Part shown: one piece after another, positions 14,565 to 21,956 of the stretch | Layout of the letters: each line of letters begins with the position of its first letter | Numbering within the stretch: position 1 is the stretch's first letter | Source of the DNA: Gammaproteobacteria bacterium | Lineage (GTDB): Bacteria > Pseudomonadota > Gammaproteobacteria > UBA6429 > Thiohalophilaceae | Assembly (NCBI GenBank): GCA_003233255.1 | Contig: QILH01000115.1 | Span: 1-26,283, forward strand | Direction: 5' to 3' | DNA: 26,283 bases | The notes under the pieces: model-generated | What the model was told of the DNA's origin: nothing | Seen by the model: only the letters and a program-made list of their open reading frames with translations | Database searches by the model: none | Translations under genes and position numbers: made by a program

Positions 14565-14972
14565 TTGAAAAAGGTTCAAGCTGATTTCTGGCAATTAACG
14601 GTTCCAGATTCCTGGAGTATCGAGACCGAAGACGAGATGACGAGTATGTACGATCCGGCAGGAAAGGGTACATTGGTTCTTAGCGGCGTTGTTGAAGATG
14701 ATCCAATAGGGGATGATTACATAGAAGACCTGGTTCTTGAGCATCTGGATGCCGGAGCTGAATTACACCATGAAGTATTTGGTCCTTTTACGGGTGTAGG
14801 ATGTTGTTTTGAGGCGGATGATGATTACTGGTGTGAATGGTACCTGTGCCTTGAGAATAAGCTGTTGTTTATTACCTATAATTGTGACCTGGAAAGTGAA
14901 GGCGAGGAAGACGATCTTATTGAAAGTATTCTCGATTCATTATCATTAGCCACAAATACAAAGTTGCATTAA
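14565..14972 (+). CDS. acidic protein of unknown function
   Basis: A 135-residue acidic protein starting at TTG 14565, with GGAG (14554-14557) 7 bases upstream. The start WQLTVPDSWSIETED and the segment MYDPAGKGTLVLSGVVE resemble the DUF1795/Mog1-like fold family, in which a protein begins with a beta-strand F-x-x-x-x-P-x-x-W. The C-terminus returns to LESILDSL, as in that fold. There are five Cys, including a Cys pair (GVGCCFE). No signal peptide or membrane helix is seen. The fold assignment is tentative and there is no clue to function. The CWC protein gene follows on the same strand. Confidence 0.7.
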   Translation: MKKVQADFWQLTVPDSWSIETEDEMTSMYDPAGKGTLVLSGVVEDDPIGDDYIEDLVLEHLDAGAELHHEVFGPFTGVGCCFEADDDYWCEWYLCLENKLLFITYNCDLESEGEEDDLIESILDSLSLATNTKLH

Positions 14973-15015
14973 TTACAAAATTAAATCTTTAGTTATTGTG
15001 CCAGGAAAGTTGTTA

Positions 15016-15240
15016 ATGAATAGAATTAATGTTAGTGACCTCAACGTTGAGAAAAAAGAATGTCCTCGTTGTCAACAAGAATTTTTCTGTAACGTTAGTA
15101 ATATAGAACAATGTCAATGTTCTAAAATCAATTTATCCAAACTTCATTCCCGCTATATTTCTGAACACTATACTGGCTGTGTGTGTTTTTCCTGCCTGAA
15201 ACTAATGGTATTAGAGTTTGATAAACAAATTTCTGACTAG
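15016..15240 (+). CDS. cysteine-rich CWC-family protein
   Basis: A 74-residue protein with a zinc-ribbon-like set of Cys: CPRCQQEFFC, CQC and CVCFSCLKLM. The arrangement fits the Cys-rich CWC family (PF14375), small cytosolic proteins of unknown role probably binding zinc or another metal. ATG 15016 is preferred because AGGAAAG (15003-15009) is 6 bases upstream; the GTG at 14998 has no such site. It is 43 bases after the acidic protein gene and could share its transcript. Confidence 0.85.
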   Translation: MNRINVSDLNVEKKECPRCQQEFFCNVSNIEQCQCSKINLSKLHSRYISEHYTGCVCFSCLKLMVLEFDKQISD

Positions 15241-15403
15241 AATGCCTCAATTTTATTATACTTTTTCAATATTGATTTGTTGTGATACAGTTCATTTCTA
15301 TTATTTGAAGGTGAATCCATAATAGTTGTACGCATTTAATTGATGCTTAAAGGAATTATAATTCACCAATCACCAAATATAGGTAAGTTCATTGGAGAAC
15401 AGT

Positions 15404-15925
15404 ATGATAGATATGAAACAGATTAAAGAAAACGTCTCAAGTAAGATTAAAAACTATCAGGGCCAGGATGAGCAGGCCTTACCCCCTCGTGAGACGAATA
15501 AAACGAACACGGCGTCCGCAAAAAATACGCCTAGCAGCAGTTCGGCGGCGATAGGTGCATCAATTCGTATTCGCGGTGATGTGACTGGCGATGAAAACCT
15601 GATTATTCAGGGTGAAGTGGATGGTACCATTAATGTTATTGGACATAATGTAACAATTAGTAAAACCGGTAAGGTAAACGCGAATATTACCGCCAAACAG
15701 ATCATTGTTGAGGGCGTACTCTCGGGTGATATGGCGGGCGAAGAAAAAGTAATTATTCGCCAGACGGGAAATGTCCATGGCAATATCGTCTCCCCGCGGG
15801 TGACATTGGAGGATGGCGCGCTGTTTAAAGGTAGTATAGAAATGGAGCCGGGCAAGGATGAATTATTAAAACCGGGTAATTCTTTAAACTCATCAAATAG
15901 TTCATCCGGTCTGAAAACAGCATAG
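15404..15925 (+). CDS. bactofilin (polymer-forming cytoskeletal protein)
   Basis: A 173-residue bactofilin (PF04519). The central domain of about 100 residues is a right-handed beta-helix with regular short strands and Gly turns (IRIRGDVTGDENLIIQGEVDG, NVTISKTGKVNANI, KVIIRQTGNVHGNI). It is flanked by Ser/Asn-rich disordered tails, as usual. Bactofilins polymerise without nucleotide and scaffold cell-wall enzymes, stalks, polar complexes or pili. ATG 15404 is chosen since GGAGAA (15395-15400) precedes it; the in-frame TTG at 15392 overlaps that site. No M23 peptidase, a frequent partner, is nearby. The next gene, 37 bases downstream, encodes an unknown protein that may be linked. Confidence 0.92.
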   Translation: MIDMKQIKENVSSKIKNYQGQDEQALPPRETNKTNTASAKNTPSSSSAAIGASIRIRGDVTGDENLIIQGEVDGTINVIGHNVTISKTGKVNANITAKQIIVEGVLSGDMAGEEKVIIRQTGNVHGNIVSPRVTLEDGALFKGSIEMEPGKDELLKPGNSLNSSNSSSGLKTA

Positions 15926-15962
15926 CCCTCTGGCACGATATAATACATTTAGTTTTAATATA

Positions 15963-16586
15963 ATGTTAATCTCTAGTGTTGCTAAACACCTGGCGCCACA
16001 ACAAACGGGCTATGCGATGAATAGCCCGTTGCTGTTTAGTTTACTCGATAAATTTAGCGAAGATACCTATTACGAAATTCTCGATGTAAACCCGGCGAAT
16101 CAGTTTCAACTTGACTATTTTTCGCGGGTACATTGCAAGTTGTATTTACCTGGTTCAGGTAAGCAATTGCTAGCACTGAATCCGGATGATTATGATACGC
16201 AAACGAAAATAAATCGAGCGCTGGTTAAAAATTTACAACTGTATAAGAATAAAAAAGCTCACCTGAATTTAATTATGCTATGGGATTTGCCAAATTATCT
16301 TGATACGAGTTTATTGAATGAGTTAGTACAGTTTCTACTGCCCCACGCTCAAAACGATGTCATGTTGCATATCTATATTCAAACACGCGAAAGCATGCCG
16401 GAGCTACCGGGCCACTATACTTTTCAGGGCGATAACAAGATTTGGGTTGAAAATAATTCGGTCAATACCATCCCGTGTCCTATGTACTATAAGGAAGCAT
16501 TGCAAAAGATTTTGTCTCCATTCGAGGTTCAAAAAGGAGTTTTACTTTCAAACGGTCTACAGGAATATCTTCTCAAAAGGCAATAA
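15963..16586 (+). CDS. uncharacterised protein downstream of bactofilin
   Basis: A 207-residue cytosolic protein. The segment YYEILDVNPANQFQLDYFSRVHCKLYLPG (residues about 37-65) and the later LNLIMLWDLPNYLD (about 101-114) resemble strands beta-1/beta-2 and beta-4 of a Rossmann-like methyltransferase fold. The Gly-rich SAM motif is absent, so an inactive or divergent methyltransferase-like domain is possible. The start at ATG 15963 has no ribosome binding site; ATG 16017 (MNSPLLFSLL) is an alternative. It follows the bactofilin gene closely on the same strand. I do not recognise a named family and give no function. Confidence 0.65.
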   Translation: MLISSVAKHLAPQQTGYAMNSPLLFSLLDKFSEDTYYEILDVNPANQFQLDYFSRVHCKLYLPGSGKQLLALNPDDYDTQTKINRALVKNLQLYKNKKAHLNLIMLWDLPNYLDTSLLNELVQFLLPHAQNDVMLHIYIQTRESMPELPGHYTFQGDNKIWVENNSVNTIPCPMYYKEALQKILSPFEVQKGVLLSNGLQEYLLKRQ

Positions 16587-16703
16587 GCACGCAAGCTGAC
16601 CTATTTTCGGTTGCCATTGTAGGTGCTACTTCCATCATAGCCCAAACGTAGTTTTTTTGATCTGTTTATTGTATTCTCAATACCTTGCTGGTTTTTATTA
16701 ATC

Positions 16704-16709
16704 TATAAT
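16704..16709 (+). promoter_or_regulatory. possible -10 box upstream of the GDSL hydrolase gene
   Basis: A perfect TATAAT sits 31 bases before the chosen start codon, in a T-rich region after the previous gene. The -35 at the right distance (near ACCTTG at 16682) is poor, so the call is tentative. Confidence 0.3.
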
Positions 16710-16740
16710 CCAGCTTTACTATATTCAAGGAGTGATGACG

Positions 16741-17688
16741 ATGCGGATAAAATTCCTTAGTATTTGTTTTATCTCTGCGCAACTCATGTTTACCACAACA
16801 GCGGTTTATGCGCATCAGGAGCTCGAACACATTGTTGTTTTTGGCGATAGTTTGTCAGATCCCGGTAATGCCTTTGCCTTAACAGGTACCCAGTCAAGGC
16901 CACCGTATTTACTCATTCCTGAGGCCGCTTATGCGATTGGCGGTCATCATTTTTCAAACGGAAAACCCTGGATCGAGGTCTTTGCGAAAGAGCTGGATCA
17001 AAAATCCAAACCTGCATTTCATAATTTAAAATATACCAATTTTGCCGTAGGGGGATCGCGTGCGCGCAGTGAGGGCAGCGTAAATCTGAGTACCCAGGTC
17101 GCTGTATTTTTAAGTTCACGTACATATGAATGGTATGAAGATTCCGAAGATGAAGTGCTTTATGTATTGTTTATAGGCGGTAATGACATACGGGATGCCA
17201 TTGTTGCATTGGTAACGGATCCATCGGGGGCAAGCAGTGGTCTAATTTTACGCGAAGCATTAGCATCAATAGGCGATAATTTAGCGTTGTTGATACAGAC
17301 GGGCGCAAATCGTTTCCTAATCGTTAATGCACCTGACTTGTCATTAACCCCCGCGGTTCGTATGCAGGGAGCGGGTGCGCAATTTGCCGCCAATATTTTG
17401 AGTGTTCAATTTAATCAAGGACTGGAACAATTGATTAACGGATACCAACGAGCTTATCCCATTGAAATAATTGAATTTGATTTATTTACGTTATTTACTT
17501 CCCTGGCACAGAACCAGGTAAAGTTAAGATTAAGTGAGACTGAAAAGGCCTGTATAACACCGGGAGTTATTGAAGATGCTATTTGTGATAAGCCAAATAA
17601 ATATTTATTTTGGGATGGGATACATCCAACCAAACGAGTACATAAATTTATCGGTAAATTTGCCAGTAAATTCTATGCAGACGACTAA
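16741..17688 (+). CDS. secreted GDSL/SGNH-family lipase or esterase
   Basis: A 315-residue hydrolase with a signal peptide (MRIKFLSICFISAQLMF, cleavage near VYA). Block I is FGDSLSDPGN with the nucleophile Ser37, block II is NFAVGGSRA (Gly oxyanion), block III is IGGNDIRD (Asn oxyanion), and block V is DGIHPT with the catalytic Asp and His. The layout is that of the thermolabile-haemolysin/plant-type GDSL lipases, which hydrolyse phospholipids, acylglycerols or other esters. No C-terminal autotransporter barrel is present, so the product is periplasmic or secreted. AAGGAG at 16727-16732 is 8 bases before ATG 16741; the upstream GTG/ATG codons overlap or crowd this site. Substrate not predictable. 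Confidence 0.88.
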   Translation: MRIKFLSICFISAQLMFTTTAVYAHQELEHIVVFGDSLSDPGNAFALTGTQSRPPYLLIPEAAYAIGGHHFSNGKPWIEVFAKELDQKSKPAFHNLKYTNFAVGGSRARSEGSVNLSTQVAVFLSSRTYEWYEDSEDEVLYVLFIGGNDIRDAIVALVTDPSGASSGLILREALASIGDNLALLIQTGANRFLIVNAPDLSLTPAVRMQGAGAQFAANILSVQFNQGLEQLINGYQRAYPIEIIEFDLFTLFTSLAQNQVKLRLSETEKACITPGVIEDAICDKPNKYLFWDGIHPTKRVHKFIGKFASKFYADD

Positions 17689-17765
17689 CTTGTAAAAGCA
17701 GAAGACAGCGATATTCTGAGTACGATGAGGTAAAATACTGTTAATAAGACTTATAGTGTAAAAAA

Positions 17766-18275
17766 TTGATTAATACGATAATAAAAAATACAATGTTTTT
17801 GCTAGTAATGATTTTGGCTATAAATTTATCGGCCTGCGTGTCACGCTACAAGCCATTGAAAACAATTAAACCATTATCGGGGTTGTGCGAAGATTACATT
17901 TTATTTTCTGTTTCACTGACTAAACAGCGTGATCATGGTTTTAGTAAACGGGCTACCATCAATATATCCGGGTTTTCGGTAGGCAGCGAAGCAAATAAAG
18001 AATTACTTTATCAACTATATAAACCTGTAATCGAAACTATCTACGCTAATTTTCTACTTTCTGTCAGTGCAGTAAAAGTATTCGCAAAAGTTCAGTGTGA
18101 ACACAATATGGAACAAAACTGGCCACTTTTGGTCAACGGCTTATATAAACAGGCAGCAAATGTAATCCGAACGTGCCGCTATCATAATGAACTAGATGAA
18201 AACATGGAAAAATGTCTGATTCTTTCAATGCAGGGTAAAAGTTTTAGAGAACCACCTGGACCACCAGAATATTAA
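17766..18275 (+). CDS. predicted lipoprotein of unknown function
   Basis: A 169-residue protein with an N-terminal lipoprotein signal: Lys7, a hydrophobic core (MFLLVMILAINL) and lipobox LSAC (Cys24). The TTG start at 17766 is chosen because it supplies the basic residue; it lacks a ribosome binding site. The mature part has further Cys (LCEDY, VQCEH, RTCRYH, EKCLIL), perhaps forming disulfides. The ending is Pro-rich (REPPGPPEY). It is followed 5 bases later by slyX and likely shares its transcript. No family is recognised. Confidence 0.65.
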   Translation: MINTIIKNTMFLLVMILAINLSACVSRYKPLKTIKPLSGLCEDYILFSVSLTKQRDHGFSKRATINISGFSVGSEANKELLYQLYKPVIETIYANFLLSVSAVKVFAKVQCEHNMEQNWPLLVNGLYKQAANVIRTCRYHNELDENMEKCLILSMQGKSFREPPGPPEY

Positions 18276-18280
18276 TTATT

Positions 18281-18484
18281 ATGAATGAACGAATTACAGA
18301 ATTAGAAACTCAACTGGCTTTTCAGGATGATACGATCAACGAACTTAATCGGGTGATTACCGATCAGCAAACTCAAATTGATAAGCTTAAGGAACAAGTT
18401 GAATTGCTGTATAAAAAATTTAAGTCGTTATCCGAATCGGCAGAGCATCATGATGAAAATGAACCGCCACCACCACACTACTAG
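18281..18484 (+). CDS. slyX: SlyX family protein
   Basis: A 67-residue SlyX homologue, close to the 72 residues of E. coli. The first 48 residues form a coiled coil with heptad Leu/Ile (ITELETQLAFQDDTINELN, then QIDKLKEQVELLYKKF), and the tail ends in PPPPHY as in the family. It is cytosolic and of unknown function; in E. coli slyX is located next to fkpA. Here a Mip-type FKBP gene is two genes downstream, which preserves the neighbourhood loosely. Confidence 0.93.
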   Translation: MNERITELETQLAFQDDTINELNRVITDQQTQIDKLKEQVELLYKKFKSLSESAEHHDENEPPPPHY

Positions 18485-18493
18485 AGTTTAACC

Positions 18494-18991
18494 ATGGCGC
18501 TGGCGATGAAAGATGGTGAATCCAATTTTGGCATGGAGGTTATTGATAAGATCTCGATGCCCCATGTATTACAGTTTATTCAGGCCAAGTTGGCATTATA
18601 TGATACAAAACTCATTGAATGGATAAAGCTGTTACCCTTGAATAAAAAAGCCATTTTACATGGTTGTTGTAGCTACCCGGTTCGTATTAAGCCCCGTGCG
18701 CGTCGATATAAACAGGGTTATCGTTTACGTGCCAGCGTTAATATTGAATTAGCACCTCCGTATACCTATATGCACTGGGGACGAATTCCATCTTCCGACT
18801 ACCAGCAAGGTTGGTATTCTGGCCCCATGGATTTTCGGTTTGATGATCTAGATGAGTGTGCAGTGCATACTTTGGCACACGAATGCTTTCATTTTCTAAG
18901 CCACTCAAAACAGGTAAAACATAAGAATACCGAAGCTAATGCCAATTGGTGGGCAGACCAGTGGACGTTGGAATTTAAGGCGGATCAATAG
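18494..18991 (+). CDS. putative zinc metallopeptidase (HExxH), unknown family
   Basis: A 165-residue protein without signal peptide. Residues 129-133 are HECFH, matching the zincin motif HExxH inside a predicted helix (TLAHECFHFLSHS). Glu147 in TEANANWWADQW lies 14 residues after the second His and could be the third zinc ligand, as in the small gluzincins (minigluzincin or ImmA-type arrangement with EAN-x-[FW]-A). Upstream, RLRASVNIELAPPYTY could be the edge strand near the active site. I do not recognise a named family. The gene begins 9 bases after slyX and probably belongs to the same transcript. The start at ATG 18494 is not well supported by a ribosome binding site; ATG 18509 is close. 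Confidence 0.7.
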   Translation: MALAMKDGESNFGMEVIDKISMPHVLQFIQAKLALYDTKLIEWIKLLPLNKKAILHGCCSYPVRIKPRARRYKQGYRLRASVNIELAPPYTYMHWGRIPSSDYQQGWYSGPMDFRFDDLDECAVHTLAHECFHFLSHSKQVKHKNTEANANWWADQWTLEFKADQ

Positions 18992-19140
18992 TATCTATTA
19001 GAATAGGGTAAATATAGATAAATTATCAATCGAAATGACGGTTTAGTTGTGATTCAGGTTGGTATTTTAGCCTGTATATAAGGCATAATGTGCACCCGTA
19101 AAAATTTTGACTGATTATATTATTTAATAAGGAAAAGAAC

Positions 19141-19827
19141 GTGAAAAAACAGACAAACCAAATCTTCGTAATAGCCGGACTGTTTCTATTTGCTGCGAAT
19201 GCTATGGCGGCTGATTATAAATCTGAGAAAGCCAAATTGAGCTATGCGATTGGCGTGCAAATGGCAAATTCATTAAAGCAACAAAAATTAGGCGGCGAAG
19301 TAGACGCTAAACTAATTGGCGAAGCCATTAATGATGTCCTTGGCGGTAAAAAATTAAAAGTTACCCAGGCTGACCAGCAGGCCGCGATGACCGCATTTCA
19401 GCAAAAAATGATGGCCAAACAAAAAGAAGCCGCAGGAACAAAAAAATCAGCATGCGATAAATTTCGTGCTGATAATAAAAAACGTAAAGGTGTGAAAGAG
19501 CTGGCTAACGGTATTCAATATGAAGTACTGAAAGATGCTAAGGGCGCCAAACCAAAGAAAACCGATAAGGTTACGGTGCATTATCATGGAACTTTGATTG
19601 ACGGCACGGTATTTGACAGTTCAACTAAACGTGGTAAACCTGCCAGTTTCCCATTGAACGGTGTGATCAAAGGTTGGCAGGAAGTATTGCCATTAATGTC
19701 GACAGGTTCCAAATGGAAAGTGGTCATTCCACCTGAGCTGGCCTATGGCGAACGCGGTGCGGGCGGTTCAATTGGACCGAATGAAACGTTAATTTTTGAA
19801 ATCGAGCTTATTTCGATCGATAAGTAA
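19141..19827 (+). CDS. periplasmic FKBP-type peptidyl-prolyl isomerase, Mip/FklB/FkpA type
   Basis: A 228-residue protein. A signal peptide (cleavage after AMA, about residue 23) is followed by an N-terminal dimerisation domain (FKBP_N, about 28-120), starting with KAKLSYAIGVQMANSL and rich in helix. The catalytic FKBP domain follows (about 130-227), with VTVHYHGTLIDGTVFDSS, GVIKGWQEVLPLMSTGSKWKVVIPPELAYG and the ending LIFEIELISI. Catalytic and FK506-site residues (Tyr, Asp, Trp, Tyr of AYG) are in place. It assists folding of envelope proteins. The start is GTG 19141 with AAGGAAAAG before it. A strong intrinsic terminator follows about 105 bases later. The exact orthology among mip, fkpA and fklB is uncertain. 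Confidence 0.92.
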   Translation: MKKQTNQIFVIAGLFLFAANAMAADYKSEKAKLSYAIGVQMANSLKQQKLGGEVDAKLIGEAINDVLGGKKLKVTQADQQAAMTAFQQKMMAKQKEAAGTKKSACDKFRADNKKRKGVKELANGIQYEVLKDAKGAKPKKTDKVTVHYHGTLIDGTVFDSSTKRGKPASFPLNGVIKGWQEVLPLMSTGSKWKVVIPPELAYGERGAGGSIGPNETLIFEIELISIDK

Positions 19828-19932
19828 TTTATGCCAGCAGCAACATGCACACGATGAGTGGGTGAAATATAATTATCCTGCGTGCATGTTCTTAATGAGA
19901 CTCCGAACCAGTTAGGGTTTCTTTAAATAATT

Positions 19933-19965
19933 AACGGCCTTGAATTAATTCAAGGCCGTTTTTTT
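19933..19965 (+). terminator. intrinsic terminator of the FKBP gene
   Basis: A perfect 14-bp palindrome (AACGGCCTTGAATT and its complement, 19933-19960) runs directly into a run of seven T (19959-19965). The GC-rich lower stem with the T tract is the textbook rho-independent form. Because the stem is fully symmetric, the folded loop would use the central AATT. It may also act weakly on the opposite strand. Confidence 0.9.
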
Positions 19966-20000
19966 CTACTATGAATTGCTACCCTCATTTTTATATTCCG

Positions 20001-20067
20001 TCCTGAGCGCAGAGAAGGATCTTCGTGCATCATCTTAGCGTTGCAAGATCCTTCGCTGCGCTCAGGA
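20001..20067. repeat. 23-bp inverted-repeat element (REP/MITE-like)
   Basis: The left arm at 20001-20023 (TCCTGAGCGCAG...) and the right arm at 20045-20067 are reverse complements at 22 of 23 positions, with a 21-base loop. Outer short arms ACCCTC (19981-19986) and GAGGGT (20078-20083) extend the symmetry to about 100 bases. It lies between the FKBP terminator and the 3' end of the convergent TPR-barrel gene. Such CCTGAGCGCAGCGAAGGATC arms occur as dispersed intergenic palindromes in many environmental bacterial genomes. No transposase is present. Confidence 0.75.
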
Positions 20068-20122
20068 TGCCAGTAGAGAGGGTGCACCAGGATGACGGTA
20101 TCGAGTCGAGGCTCCGTACGAA

Positions 20123-21409
20123 CTAAAAGTAATAGTATAGATAGGCCTGAGTAATGTGCCGGGTGTAATGCTCTGCTGCGAAGTTTGATTTGTTTGTTGT
20201 GTATAGATATTTCACACCAATTTCAAGACCGGAGACGGGCAGCACATACAGGGTTAACAGGTATTGTCTTCGGTTATCTTCACGTGTCCCAGATGGTACC
20301 GGGCCATAGAGGCTATTACGAAAGAGTAATTCGTTTTTAATCTTTATTGATTTCGAGATTGAATTTTTTAAACGCAGACGAAAACTATGACGTGTTGGCG
20401 AATAATCAACAGCGGGTGTGTTCAGCAGGTTATCTGCGGGCTGATTAAGTCGATCATTGGTTTCGTATTCATAACGCAGTCGTAATTTGCCCAAGGCTGT
20501 ATTGCTTATGAGTTGGGCACGGAAACGTTGTTTGCTACCGTCCAGATAATTATAAAGCGCATTCTCTATTTTAATATCACTGTAATTGTATCGGAATAAT
20601 AATGAGCTACGATCTGCGAAACGATATTTCGCTTCAAGGACGGCATTATTTATGGATTGGTAATCCTGCTGATTGAGTTTGCTTGTGGTGTAATAGATCC
20701 CGGGAGTGATGATCCAGTTGCCCGTTTCTAGCGGGAATTCAAGACGCGTCTCTAGCTGGCGATAATCATTTTGGTTAACGGTCGAAAAATTTTGCTCGTA
20801 GTATCTCAATTTAAAATTTGCGTAGGGCATTCGAAAATATAAATAGGCAAAACTTTCGGTAAATTTATCCGATAAAGTTGACGGCGACCCGGTGGTGGTC
20901 AGGGTGACGTTACTGTCATAACCGTAGGCGATGTTTGCGCCACCATCGATCTGGAATATCGATGTGCTTCTTTTCCCCGATTGGCCATTCATGGTGGCAG
21001 CGAGTCGTTCAATCTTATCGCTAAAGTATTGCGAATGTACCTGTTGATCCTGAGCCAGCGTAAACCACCGACGCGCTTCGGATTTGTGCTGCTGTTTGAG
21101 TTTCACCAGGCCGAGATTATACTGAACCAGTTGTTTTAGCTTTGGGCTAGGTAACACGCGACGAAAGGCGGTTTCGGCCTGCGGGTATTGTTTGAGTTTA
21201 AAATGGCTTACGCCTAAATTAAAATTTATCGTGTTCGGGTTATAGCCCTGGCTACGGGCCTGTTTGAAGTAGTCGATGGCGAGCGCATAGTTTTTTTGCG
21301 CGAAGGCCTGCGCGCCTTTTTCGAAAGAAACCTTGTCATCGGCCAGAGCGGGACCGACGGCGATAATAAAACCCAGAATTAATAATGTTAAACGCAGGTA
21401 CGACGACAT
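20123..21409 (-). CDS. TPR-repeat protein with C-terminal outer-membrane beta-barrel
   Basis: A 428-residue exported protein. The signal peptide (LTLLILGFIIAVGPALA) is followed by about three TPR units (about residues 24-135: GAQAFAQKNYALAIDYF, NFNLGVSHFKLKQYPQAETAF, YNLGLVKLKQQHKSEARRWF). A barrel of about 260 residues follows, with alternating strands (FKLRYYEQNF, RLRYEYETND), ending in LYYYF. ATG 21409 is preferred with GAGAGGGG just upstream. The domain order matches Slam (surface lipoprotein assembly modifier) and PgaA-type porins, which use periplasmic TPRs to guide substrates through the barrel. It is the last gene of the ECF cluster, after the acidic repeat protein, which could be its partner or substrate. 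That link is inference. Confidence 0.8.
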   Translation of the reverse strand: MSSYLRLTLLILGFIIAVGPALADDKVSFEKGAQAFAQKNYALAIDYFKQARSQGYNPNTINFNLGVSHFKLKQYPQAETAFRRVLPSPKLKQLVQYNLGLVKLKQQHKSEARRWFTLAQDQQVHSQYFSDKIERLAATMNGQSGKRSTSIFQIDGGANIAYGYDSNVTLTTTGSPSTLSDKFTESFAYLYFRMPYANFKLRYYEQNFSTVNQNDYRQLETRLEFPLETGNWIITPGIYYTTSKLNQQDYQSINNAVLEAKYRFADRSSLLFRYNYSDIKIENALYNYLDGSKQRFRAQLISNTALGKLRLRYEYETNDRLNQPADNLLNTPAVDYSPTRHSFRLRLKNSISKSIKIKNELLFRNSLYGPVPSGTREDNRRQYLLTLYVLPVSGLEIGVKYLYTTNKSNFAAEHYTRHITQAYLYYYF

Positions 21410-21552
21410 GCATCCCCTCTCCACAGTACAAAATCTGACTAAACGCGCAAGCGCACTCAGTAAGATACTACAAATATTACAATAGAATTATTAACGCAGT
21501 CCTGATTTTCAATTATAACTAACGGGATTTCATAAGTTCAGGGTAATTGAGG

Positions 21553-21945
21553 CTAATCTCCAGATTCTGGGGGCTCTGGTGGTTCGGGCGGATCTTCAGA
21601 TTCTGGGGGCTCAGGCGGTTCGGGTGGATCTTCAGATTCCGGGGCTTCGGGTGGTTCGGGCGGATCTTCAGATTCCGGGGCTTCAGGTGCTTCGCCATTC
21701 TCAGTCTCATGCTCGTCTTCGTTGTTTTCGCCCGAGTTTTCGTTGTCATCATTCGAGCCCGATTCATGCTGTTGTATTTCAAATTTAGCCGGTAACTCGA
21801 TTTCGTTTACGATCTCCTGTGCGTCTTCATGGCGAATTATTTCCATGGTGATATCCGATAAGTCAGGGCGATCAGAGGCCAATACCGTCTGGCTTAACGA
21901 AGTAAACGTGATGACTGCGGCAAATGTGAGCGTAGAGCGGTTCAT
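21553..21945 (-). CDS. secreted acidic, proline-rich repeat protein
   Basis: A 130-residue protein with a signal peptide (cleaved near VLA, about residue 23), a short ordered part (about 24-58, SDITMEIIRHEDAQEIVNEIELP), then a very acidic Asn/Asp/Glu-rich segment. The ending is four 12-residue repeats of the type EPPEPPESEDPP. The tail has almost no hydrophobic residues and no positive charge, so it is certainly extended or disordered, and could bind calcium or other cations. It starts 11 bases after the anti-sigma stop with AGGCG before the ATG. It is therefore third in the sigma/anti-sigma operon and upstream of the TPR-barrel gene. The open frames on the other strand over the repeat are shadows. 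No known family. Confidence 0.75.
   Translation of the reverse strand: MNRSTLTFAAVITFTSLSQTVLASDRPDLSDITMEIIRHEDAQEIVNEIELPAKFEIQQHESGSNDDNENSGENNEDEHETENGEAPEAPESEDPPEPPEAPESEDPPEPPEPPESEDPPEPPEPPESGD
21562..21705. repeat. 36-bp tandem repeat, four units, inside the acidic protein gene
   Basis: Units begin at 21562, 21598, 21634 and 21670, each with AGATTC as first bases on the + strand. The first three are nearly identical and the fourth diverges in its second half. Each unit encodes 12 residues on the - strand. There are no spacers, so it is not a CRISPR. Copy number would be expected to vary between strains by slippage or recombination without a frameshift. Confidence 0.9.
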
Positions 21946-21956
21946 TTCATATGCGC

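Noticed and set aside
14565..14972. Acidic 135-residue protein as a calcium-binding (EF-hand) protein
   Set aside because: The Asp/Glu-rich stretches do not fit the 12-residue EF-hand spacing; a DUF1795-like fold is the better guess.
21562..21705. Short regular repeats as a CRISPR array
   Set aside because: Units are contiguous without unique spacers, lie within a coding frame and no cas gene is present.
21519..21795. Overlapping open frames on both strands over the repeat (for example - 21519-21782 and + 21547-21795)
   Set aside because: They are frame shadows of the 36-bp tandem repeat. Only the - strand 21553-21945 frame has a signal peptide, a ribosome binding site and operon spacing.
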